Origin: Chloroflexota bacterium
GTDB taxonomy: Bacteria > Chloroflexota > Anaerolineae > CG2-30-64-16
DNA length: 64,000 nt
Assembly: GCA_026389845.1 (NCBI GenBank)
Contig: JAPLHB010000109.1
Span: 62,001-126,000, forward strand
Reading direction: 5' to 3'
The position numbers and the translations under genes are program-made. A model generated the notes under the pieces. It worked only from the letters and a program-made list of their open reading frames with translations. It made no database searches and had not been told where the DNA came from. Every line of letters starts with the position of its first letter. Position 1 is the first letter of the stretch. Below, in pieces: positions 43,491 to 54,000 of this stretch.

Positions 43491-45308
43491 ATGTCCACCA
43501 TACTGCTCAATCTGACCGACATTTCATACACCTACTTCTCCAACCCCATCCTGTCTGGTCTCAACTGGGAAATCCAGGCCGGGCAGAAGATCGGGCTGGT
43601 CGGCGCGAACGGATGCGGCAAGTCCACGCTGCTCAAGATCCTCTTGGAACAACTCACGCCCGAGGCGGGGGCGATCTTTCGGGTCAAGGAGCTGACCATC
43701 GGGTATCTGCCGCAAGAGGTGGAACCTAACCCCCCGGCCCCCTTCCCTACGAGGGAAGGGGGAGGTGCCCCCCCTCTCCTCGCAGGAGAGGGGGCAGGGG
43801 GTGAGGTCACCGTCCTCGACGTCGCGCTCTCCGGCTCCCCGGAAATCGGCCGCCTGCGCCGCGAGCTGGCCGAGCGCGAGGCGCAGATGGGCGATCCGGC
43901 GGTGTACGACGATCCGGCGCGGCTGGCGCGGGTGATGAACGCGCACGGCCGGCTGCTGCACGATTACGAGGTCGCGGGAGGGCTGACCTACGAGAACCGC
44001 GTCCGCTCGACCCTGCGCGACCTGGGGCTGGGCGACGAGACCTTCGACCGGTCGTTTGACATCCTCAGCGGGGGGCAGGCTAAGCTGGTGGGCCTGGCGC
44101 GGCTGCTGGTGTGGCGACCCGATCTGCTGCTGCTCGACGAGCCGGATAACCACCTCGACGTGGCGGGCAAGCAGGTGGTGGAGCGGCTGGTGGCCGAGTA
44201 CGACGGCGCGGTGGTCATCGTCTCGCACGACCGCTACCTGCTCGACCAGTGCGTGAATCGCATCGCCGAGCTTGACCGCGGTCAGATCGCGGTCTGGCCC
44301 GGAACCTACTCGACCTACGCGGTCAATAAGCAATTGGCGGTGTTGCGCCAGGAGCAGTTGTACAAGGCCCAGCAAAAGCGTATCAACCAGATCGAGGCGG
44401 CCATCACCCGGTTCGAGCTGTGGGCCAGCATTGTCGTGGATGAACGGCACGCGCGCCAGGCCCGCGCGCGCTACAAGATGCTGGAGCGCATGGAGCGGAT
44501 CGAGCGTCCCGGCGAGCAGCGGCGGATGAAGCTGGAGTTGGGCGGCTGGCGGGGCAGTAATAAGGTATTGGATATCGGTAAATTGGAAAAGTGGTTTGTG
44601 GATCAGACGACGGGGGATGTGAATGTCGTCCTGAACGGCGTTGATCTGCTCATCTGGCACGGCGAGCGGGTGGGGCTGGTGGGACCGAACGGCGCGGGCA
44701 AGTCGGTACTCTTCCGCTGCATCCTGGCCGCGGCGCCCCCCTCACCCCCCAACCCTTCGACTCCGCTCAGGGCAGGCCTTGGGGGGAAAGGTGCTCCCCC
44801 AGAATTGGGGGCCGGGGGGCCGTCCGTTGACCGACCTGACGGCGGTACGATCAAGCTCGGCCCCAGCGTGAAGATCGGCTACTACGCCCAGCAGCACGAG
44901 ACGCTGCACCCCGACTGGACGGTGATGCAGGAGATCCGCGACCTGCGGCCGATGTACGAGACCGAAGCGGTCGCGTTCCTGGGCAAGTTTCTCTTTACCT
45001 ACGAAGCCTGCCAGAAGCAGGTGCGGCAGCTCAGCGGCGGGGAGCGGAGCCGGTTGCAACTGGCCCGGCTGATGCTCTCCGACGCCAACTTCCTGCTGTT
45101 GGACGAGCCGACTAACAACCTGGACATCCCTTCGGCCGAGGTGCTGGAAGCCGCGCTGGAGGAGTTCAACGGCACTGTGCTGGTGATTTCCCACGACCGG
45201 TACTTCCTGGATCGGATCGTGGATCGGGTGGCGGGGCTGGAGGACGGCAAGCTGGTGGAGGTGGAGGGCGGGTACAGCGATTATCTTAGCAAGTTCGGTG
45301 GAAAGTGA
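43491..45308 (+). CDS. ABC-F ribosome-associated ATPase
   Basis: Two ABC domains and no membrane segment. First domain: Walker A GANGCGKST (38-46), signature LSGGQAKLVGLARLL, Walker B LLLLDEPDNHLD. Second: GPNGAGKSVL (about 400), LSGGERSRLQLARL, LLLDEPTNNLD. ABC-F proteins bind the ribosomal E site and rescue stalled or drug-bound ribosomes. The ATG at 43491 has GAGG upstream. Two repeat-derived inserts stand out: about residues 79-106 (PNPPAPFPTREGG...) and about 417-450 (PPNPSTPLRAGLGGKG...). Its 605 residues are roughly 60 more than usual because of them. The upstream leader suggests induction by ribosome stalling; whether it gives drug resistance is unknown. Confidence 0.92.
   Translation: MSTILLNLTDISYTYFSNPILSGLNWEIQAGQKIGLVGANGCGKSTLLKILLEQLTPEAGAIFRVKELTIGYLPQEVEPNPPAPFPTREGGGAPPLLAGEGAGGEVTVLDVALSGSPEIGRLRRELAEREAQMGDPAVYDDPARLARVMNAHGRLLHDYEVAGGLTYENRVRSTLRDLGLGDETFDRSFDILSGGQAKLVGLARLLVWRPDLLLLDEPDNHLDVAGKQVVERLVAEYDGAVVIVSHDRYLLDQCVNRIAELDRGQIAVWPGTYSTYAVNKQLAVLRQEQLYKAQQKRINQIEAAITRFELWASIVVDERHARQARARYKMLERMERIERPGEQRRMKLELGGWRGSNKVLDIGKLEKWFVDQTTGDVNVVLNGVDLLIWHGERVGLVGPNGAGKSVLFRCILAAAPPSPPNPSTPLRAGLGGKGAPPELGAGGPSVDRPDGGTIKLGPSVKIGYYAQQHETLHPDWTVMQEIRDLRPMYETEAVAFLGKFLFTYEACQKQVRQLSGGERSRLQLARLMLSDANFLLLDEPTNNLDIPSAEVLEAALEEFNGTVLVISHDRYFLDRIVDRVAGLEDGKLVEVEGGYSDYLSKFGGK
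43727..43808. repeat. In-frame low-complexity repeat in ABC-F domain 1
   Basis: CCTTCCCTACGAGGGAAGG and CTCTCCTCGCAGGAGAG palindromes surrounded by C- and G-runs, translated as PNPPAPFPTREGGGAPPLL and LAGEGAGG. Confidence 0.8.
44736..44822. repeat. In-frame low-complexity repeat in ABC-F domain 2
   Basis: CCCCCAA...TTGGGGG arms with CCTTCGACTCCGCTCAGGG inside, the same motif as at 13052. Translated as PSPPNPSTPLRAGLGGKG plus following residues. Confidence 0.8.
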
Positions 45309-45342
45309 AGTGCCAGGCACTTTTCGGAAGTGCCTGGCACTT
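45308..45342. terminator. Palindrome between convergent ABC-F and phosphatase genes
   Basis: Perfect 15-base arms (AAGTGCCAGGCACTT), each itself a palindrome, around TTCGG. It overlaps the ABC-F stop codon and ends 10 bases before the phosphatase stop. Confidence 0.7.
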
Positions 45343-45351
45343 GACCGGCAA

Positions 45352-45972
45352 TTATATGCGCAAGTGGCACGTGTCGTTCAACGATAGCAGCGTGAACTCG
45401 CCGCGCTCTGCGTCCAGGTCGAACACGTTGATGGCGGCCGTGTCCTGCCCGATGCGCCACAGGCGATCCAGCCCCAACCCCAGCACTCCCAGCAGGATCA
45501 CCCGGTTCATCACCTGATGCCCTACCAGGACGACCGTCTCATCGGGATGCCGGCCGGCGATTTCGTGCACCGCGGCCATCGCCCGGTCACGCACGAAGGC
45601 CAGGGCCTCGCCGCCGGGAGGCAGCGTTTGATCCGGCGTCTCAAACCACGAGCGCACCACCTCGGGCCAGCGCGCCTGCGCCTCTTCCACGGTCAGCCCC
45701 TGCAATTGGCCGAAATGGATGTCCAGCAGACCGCCGTGTGGCTGCGCCGTCAGGCCGAGCGGCCCGGCGATCGCTTCCGCGGTCTGCCGGGCGCGGCCGA
45801 GCGGGCTATGGTAGACCGCGACCGGCTGCCAACGCGCAGCCACTGCCTGGCCCGCGGCCGCGGCTTGCGCCAGCCCGGTCGCGTTCAGCGGCACGTCGCT
45901 CTGCCCGCGAAAGCGCGGGTTGCGGTTCCATTCGGTCTCGCCGTGGCGGACGAGGATGAAACGGGTGGTCAT
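45352..45972 (-). CDS. Histidine phosphatase (phosphoglycerate-mutase-like)
   Basis: A 206-residue member of the histidine phosphatase superfamily. The phosphohistidine motif is LVRHGETEWN (His10). Further conserved residues are in YHSPLGRARQTAEA and VLVGHQVMNRV, with the acid region GLLDIHFGQLQG. The size and motifs fit the GpmB/CobC group, which dephosphorylates small metabolites, rather than a true cofactor-dependent glycolytic mutase (about 230-250 residues). It lies downstream of enolase on the same strand across a repeat-filled spacer, an intriguing glycolytic proximity, but cotranscription is uncertain. Confidence 0.88.
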   Translation of the reverse strand: MTTRFILVRHGETEWNRNPRFRGQSDVPLNATGLAQAAAAGQAVAARWQPVAVYHSPLGRARQTAEAIAGPLGLTAQPHGGLLDIHFGQLQGLTVEEAQARWPEVVRSWFETPDQTLPPGGEALAFVRDRAMAAVHEIAGRHPDETVVLVGHQVMNRVILLGVLGLGLDRLWRIGQDTAAINVFDLDAERGEFTLLSLNDTCHLRI

Positions 45973-45984
45973 GGATGTCCCCGT

Positions 45985-46160
45985 AGTGCGTACTGCGTAC
46001 TACGTAGTGCGTACTGCGTAGTGCGTACTGCGTACTGCGTAGTGCGTACTGCGTAGTGCGTAGTGCGTAGTGCGTAGTGCGTACTACGTTTACGCGGTTG
46101 GGACTATGCAACACGCAGTACGTAATACGAAATACGCAGTACGTAACACGCAACACGCAA
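45985..46160. repeat. Degenerate tandem repeat of GTAGTGCGTACTGC type
   Basis: Overlapping GTAGTGCGTA, CTGCGTA and, on the far side, ACGCAGTACGTAATACG units fill the whole spacer between the phosphatase and enolase genes. The two halves are mirror images, so the region can form a long imperfect hairpin. Confidence 0.85.
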
Positions 46161-46164
46161 CATG

Positions 46165-47572
<1,408 letters not shown>

Positions 47573-47639
47573 CATTTGCCTGACGGCAAAACGGCGATCA
47601 CACGGCACGACGCGAGTCGGTCGCTGCCATGCGATCGCT

Positions 47640-47668
47640 ATTCTACCACAGCCAGCTATCTTTGTGAA
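47640..47668 (-). promoter_or_regulatory. Candidate enolase promoter
   Basis: TTCACA and TAGAAT with 17 bases between them on the minus strand. The transcript would run about 65 bases to the hairpin at 47547-47572. A 10-codon frame (MAATDSRRAV) starts almost at the 5' end. Confidence 0.45.
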
Positions 47669-47748
47669 AAACGACCACAATCCATTTGCGCGGCTACGCG
47701 GCCAGGGCTTGTTCGACGTCTGCCAGGTCATTCCTCGGCAGATGAGAA

Positions 47749-47884
47749 TGTCATGCTGAGCGGGTTGGTCCCGTGTGTTGCGTTGCGGCGAGATTCCAGC
47801 GAAGCATCTCCTTCGCATGACCGAGACTCTTCGCTGGTGGCTCGCCGCGGCGCACTTTCTGTGTCGGACCCGCTCAGAGTGACA
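47749..47884. repeat. Dispersed inverted-repeat element, copy 3
   Basis: Ends TGTCATGCTGAGCGGGTTGG and ACCCGCTCAGAGTGACA with nested CCAGCGAAG...CTTCGCTGG arms. Confidence 0.8.
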
Positions 47885-47938
47885 GCCGATGCGGTTTTCG
47901 AGGTAGATGCCCATGCCGCGCCCGTCAACATGGCGGAT

Positions 47939-48001
47939 GAAAATGGGACGCAATGGTTTTTCTTATCCGCGTTTATCCGCGTTCATCAGCGTCCCATTTT
48001 C
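47939..48001. repeat. ATCCGCG-type inverted repeat
   Basis: GAAAATGGGACGC and its perfect mirror GCGTCCCATTTTC enclose TTATCCGCGTTTATCCGCG, the motif also inserted in argH. The remaining bases of the 47573-48043 spacer show no gene. Confidence 0.7.
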
Positions 48002-48043
48002 AAGGCAGGACGGTCAAGATTGGACACACCCTTGTTCTCCAAC

Positions 48044-51000
48044 TCACGGCGCGCCGGGCGTCAACCCGAAGCTGAATGCGCCGACGCGGTTTGAGGCAGG
48101 ATAAACCAGCCCTGCCCTGTCCACCGTTACCACGACGTAGAAATACGCGCCCGTGGGCGAGCCGAACGCGCCCGCGTCGGTGTAGCTGACCGTGTTGCCC
48201 GCGGCCGGCGGGGGCACGTCGTTCAGCTTCTGCGAATCCGCCCCGCCAGGGGTGAAGTAGGGGTTCGTGCTCCGGTAGACTTCGTAACGCGCCACGCTCC
48301 GGCCGCCGTGCGTCCAGGTGAGTCGCGCGCCACCGCTCTCCTTCGCCGCGGCCAGGTCGGTCAGCGGTCCCGCGGCCCACGCGCTGGCGACGTTGTTGGC
48401 CCAGGTCAGCTCGGCCACGCTCCGGTCGGCGTTGACCAGAACGTAGAAGGTGTGCTCGCCGGCCATCGGACTGCCCCACGTCGCGGTCACGTAGACCTGC
48501 GAGGCCGGCGCGATGGCCGGCAGCGTCAACGTCCGCAGGCGGGCCGTGTCGCTGAAGACCGCATCCACGTAGATCTCCACGGTCGCGGCCGGCGCGGCCA
48601 CGCTGCCGAAGTTCGACACCGCCGCGGTCACCACCATCGTGCCATCGGGCAGCGGCACGGCCCACACGTAGAGCGGGTTGACCGACAGGTCGGGCCGGAC
48701 GGGCAGTGCCAGGCTGCTCGTGTTGTTGGCCGTGACCACTTCGGTGAAGCTCGCACCGCCAGGGTTGGCCGTCGCGGTCAGCGCATAACTGCCTTCCGGC
48801 AAGACGCCGTAATTCCAGGGCGTGGTCAGCGTGAACGTCGCGCCCGCGGCCAGCGCGGGGAGGGTGTCGGTGACGACCAGACCTGCGAATGAATTCGCAG
48901 GCTGAAATTGAAAGTCGGCTGAAGCCGACTGGGCCGCGCTTGTGTCAGTCTGCTTCAGCAGACTTCCCGTGTCAGCCTTGAACTTCAGTTCAAGGTCATC
49001 CGCGTAAAACGCGACCGTCGTCGTCGGTGAGCCCGTCGTGCCCAGGTTGTGAATGACCGTCACCAGGCCCACGTCGCTCCCGCCCCACGGCTCCGCGCCC
49101 GCGGCCGCCAGCTCCAGGTCGGGGCCGAACGCGGCCAGATGCGCAGTGTTGTCGGCCTCGCTCGATTCAGCGATGGCATTCGCCGGATCGGCCGCTGCGT
49201 AGAGATCGCGGACGCTGCCGGTCTCAGGCACGGTGTATGTGGTCGTCAGGGTCGCGGTAAAGCCCGCCGCCAGCGCCGCGGGCCACACTTGCGTGGCGAT
49301 CAGGGTTCCGCCCGCATCCGGGTCGCCGTCGTAGAAGTTCACCGCCACGCCGTCGAGCGCCAGGTCGCCGGTGTTGTGAACCGTGGCCGAGAGGACGACC
49401 GTCGCGCCGGGGGCGGGATGGTCGTCGGAGACCACAAGGTCTGTATCCGCCAGGGTCAGGTTGCGGACAAACGCGTGGGACAGGGTCAGCAGGTCGGTCT
49501 GACCTTCGGTCGGCAGGGTGTACGTCACCACTTCGCCAGTTTCGGGCATGGTCGTCGTGTGCGTGATCGGCGTGATCGCGGTGGCCGCGTAGCCCAGCAG
49601 CAGCCGGCCGGTGGGATCGAGGCCGGGCGCGGGGTACGCCTCGCTGGCCCGATCGTCGGTCAGGCGCACCGGGTTGCCCCATACGCCGTGCGCCTGGTCG
49701 AAGAACGCCACGAACAGATCCCGCTGCCCCGCCTGGCTGGTGAAGACCGCGGCCAGGTTCCCCGCCGCGTCCTGAACCACGCGGAACTCGTCAATCGCGC
49801 CGATCTCCGCGGGCAACGTCAGCGTCACGACCGCGGCCGTCGCCAGATTTCGTAGGGACAGGGCTTGCCCCTGTCCGGTCGCTCCCTGTCCGGTCCCGAC
49901 CAGCCACACCACCAACGGCTCGTTGGCCGCGTTGTACACCACCTGCGGGCTGCGATGACCCAGACCGTCGTCGGTGCGCTGAACAGGCGCGGCCCACGCC
50001 GACCCATCCCATGCGGCGGTGAATAGTTGCAGCGTCGGCGTGACGCTGCCGGTCGGCGTCAGATAGCGGGTGAACGCGATCGTCGCCGCGTCCATGCCGT
50101 AGCCCGCGGCCAGATCCACCAGACCTGGGATGCCGTCCACCGCTACGGCTGCCGTGCCCCAGCCGCCGTCGTAGAACGCCGCCACGATGCGGTCGGTGTC
50201 CGTGACCGTGCCGCTGAGCAGCCCCGCGTCGTTCTGTCGCCACGCGGTCAGCAGCTTGCCGGCGGCGTTGGCTGTCAGATGTGGGGTCATGTCCAGCGCC
50301 GCGTTGTTCGTCAGCAAGCTGACCGGCGACCAGGTCCCCAGCGTCGGACCATAGACCGCGGTCGCGATCTCGATCTTCTGCGCGGTCGTCACGTCGAACG
50401 TGGCGGTGATGGGCAGCGTCTCGTTCAACCGTTGCCAGACCGCCACCCCCTCCCCGCCCGCGGCCCAGGCGACCTGCGGCGCGCCGTCGAGCCTGTCGTC
50501 GTCGGTGACGCCCGCGGGGACGCTCCACGTGCTGCCGTCCCACCGGCTGAACGCGATCTCCTGCGCCTGGCCGACCGGCTTGGCGATGTCGTCATGCACC
50601 CACAACAGCAGCGCGTCGCCGCTGACGGGTTGCACCGCCAGCGACGGTTCCGGGTAGGTGTAGACGTTGCTGACCAGGACGCTGGTGATCGCAGTGGTGG
50701 CGGTGAGGCCGAGCGGCTCGATTTCGACTGCATTGTGCGCGAACGCCTGGCGTTTATCCGGCTGGGCGCGGAAAGTCGCGTAGTCTTTGACGGAAGAGTG
50801 GCCGATGAGACCCCATTCCAGCGGCTCCATAGCAGCTGAAGCGAAGGTCAGGGCCATCTGGCCCGATCCAAAGGGCCACTCGGCCAGCTTCCAGTCGCCG
50901 CGGTCTTGGAGACTGAACCAAGCCAGCCTGAACTTATAGCCACCGTAGCCATACGCTTTCACTGATACGATACGCACGTCATCGTCCGAATAGCCGAACG

Positions 51001-54000
51001 TGCCCTTGCCGCCCAGACCGCCATAGATATGCCCTTCAACAACCCAAAGGTCAGCCTGTGCTCCCAGTTCTACTGGAAAGTCCAATCCTATTTGGGCATC
51101 GGCGACGTGAAAAGCTGGCTGAAACGCTACCGTGAAGTCCCCCGAGAATTCCGGCGTGATCTTCACGTACAACTTGGCGCGGTCATTGAGCCAGTCTCGC
51201 ACCTGTGGAACCGCGCTCAACGCAGTATAAGCAGACGGGCCAAAGGGAGGCAAAGCATTAAGTGCTTCAGCTATACCAACATCCCAATTGAACTCCCGCG
51301 ATATCGAACCACCAATTCCGAGTTCCTGGATGACCGCATAAGGCGTTTCTAATCCCAACACACCGCTCAATCTGCCGTGGTATTCGAGATCGAACTCGTG
51401 ACCGATCAACTTCAAGAAAGCCTTGGGTTTTCTGCCCGTCGTAGCCCTATCCCGTTCCCGACTGACCTCAACCTCAAATGCACCACCACGCGTAGGCAAG
51501 GTCATCTTGATGTTGGTTTGCCATTGAAAATGATTCAGATCGCCGGGGAGGAATCCGAAATTGAACTCCTCACATTCTTCCTTCGGGCGACCCTGTTTGT
51601 GCTTGCACAACGGCTGTCCTGGAAAAGCTACTTCCAGCACAAGTGCCTGATTGCCGATGGTCGGCAGAGCGTTAACACCATCCATGATCCACTGCGGCAA
51701 GCGGTAGCCGTCCAGATGCAGGTCGAAAGGTTTGGAGGTCTTGCCACTGCTATGGGCGACGATGCTCAGGACGTTGGGGCCTTCATGCAAACGCTGGTTG
51801 ATGTCCAACTCGAAGCGCGCGCCTTGAGCGTCGGCCGTGACCGACTGGGTGTAGTCGTTGATCGTGAACTCGACGGTACCGAGCGGCTGGCCCTTCCAGT
51901 CCACGGTCGCCTTCAGCGGCAGGCGCAGACCGTCTAGCCCGAGCATGAAGAAACCGTCTTTGGGACAGTTGATCTGCCCACAGTCGCCTTTCACGTCGGC
52001 GATGACAATGTCTCCGGGCTGCGATGGCGGCGGTTGGGGATCGCCCACCACCGGCGTGAAGGTTACGCTGGCCGATGCGGGAAAGGTCTCGCCGGTGGTC
52101 AGGTCTTGCGCAGTGATGTGCGCCGTACCAGCGGCAGATGAGTGAATTGTGGTAGTGTACTGACCGTCACTGTTCACCATGCCATCAAGCTGGGCAAAGA
52201 TCGAACCAGCTAAGCTGGAAGACAGGCGAACTCTGTGTCCGGCCGGTGCATCGGACAGCGAGATCTGCGCGGTTGCCGAGTTATCGGCGGGAACCGAATC
52301 AGGGGAAGCTGCAAGCGTTGTATGGCGGGTCGCCGCGAAATCCTGCACCGTCGCTTCCGGTGGCACGGTGACCGCGCGCGAGGCGGGCGAGAAGGTGTAG
52401 CCGGGTTTGGTGGGTGTGAGGGTGTAGGTGCCAGCGGGCAGTGTAAGAGTATAGTAGCCGTTGGCATCCGTGACCGTGCTATAGCTTGAGCTGACTGAGA
52501 TGATTACGTCGGAGAGGAAACCATCATTACCCGTAGTGACTCGACCCGAGATCAAATACCGATCACTCAAGCAAGCCTCGATTGTGTTTAGGAACAGATT
52601 TTCATTCCCAGGGAACGCCCCGGAAGCATCGCTATCGAAAAATGAATTGCCATCGGAGTAGATAATGACTCGTCCTGACCCGGCTTGAAGTTTTCCGGTT
52701 GGTATCTCCGCGAGGCCGGTTCCGAGTGAATTTGTTCCTAACGATGAAGCATACGTTCCCAACTGACTTAGCCAACCAGGGTAGGCCTGCGTAAATGAGG
52801 TGACCGTACCATATGGGCCATTCGTTATCGAACTACCGGCTGGGTCCGCAATCACTACTATTTCCGAACCCAGCGTGCCATCGACATCAATTCCGAATGG
52901 ATCAATCAGGCTTTCATTCGCCGCATCGGTTCCAGACCCACCGAACAAATCATTGTCGACAAGCAAAATGGCGCACCCTCCATGATCTACATAGTTGCGC
53001 AATGCCGATTGTTCGTCAGTCGTGAGAGGATTGATGCATGCATTGTTATTGCTCACGGATGATATGAACAACAAATCAACGCCATCTAAGGCGTCAGAGG
53101 TGATGGTAGAGAATGACTTGTATGTAGCGCCTGGAAAGTTAGTGCTTATCGAACCTCTGGCTTGTGCATAATAGCTCCCATACTGGAGTGATGCCCCACT
53201 TCCACCTCTGACGGAGTCGAATCCTCCGATTACAAAACCAGAACTGGATGTGAGGATGACAAAGTCCTGTTCCGTCGCATCCGGCGGCACAGTGACCGTG
53301 CGCGAGGCCGGCGAGAAGGTGTAACCGCTCTTGCTGGGAGTGAGAGTATACGTGCCCGCCGCCAGTCCGCTGATGGTGTAAGCGCCGTTGCCGTCGGTGG
53401 CCGCGCTGCCCGCCTCGCCGATGGAGACCGTTACGTCAGCGATGGAATGGCCGTCCCCATCGGTAACGCGACCAGACACAGAGTACGTAACTTGGCCCCC
53501 ATACCCTACCACATCCACCGGCGTGTGCCGATCAGTTGTCGTGCCATCGCCCAACTGGCCGTAGCTGTTGTCCCCCCAGCACTTGGCTCCGCCGCCCTGG
53601 ACTGCGTCCATCAATGCACAGGTGTGCTCCCCGCCCGCGACGATGGCCACCAACCCGCCCACCAACCCGCTCACATCCACGGGAGCCGTACCGGTGGTCG
53701 TCGTGCCGTCGCCCAACTGACCGTAGTAGTTGTATCCCCAGCACTTGCCTCCGCCGCCATGGACTGCGTCCATCAGCGCACAGGTGTGACCCCCGCCCGC
53801 GGCGATGGTCATCACTCCGTTCGTCAACCCGCTCACGTCGGTGGGAGTGTAACGGTCGGTTATCGTGCCGTCCCCCAACTGGCCGGTGCCGTTGTACCCC
53901 CAGCACTTGGCTGCGCCGCCATGGACTGCGTCCATCAGCGCACAGGTGTGATACCAGCCCGCGGCGATGGCCAGCACCCCGCTCGCCAACCCGCTCACGT

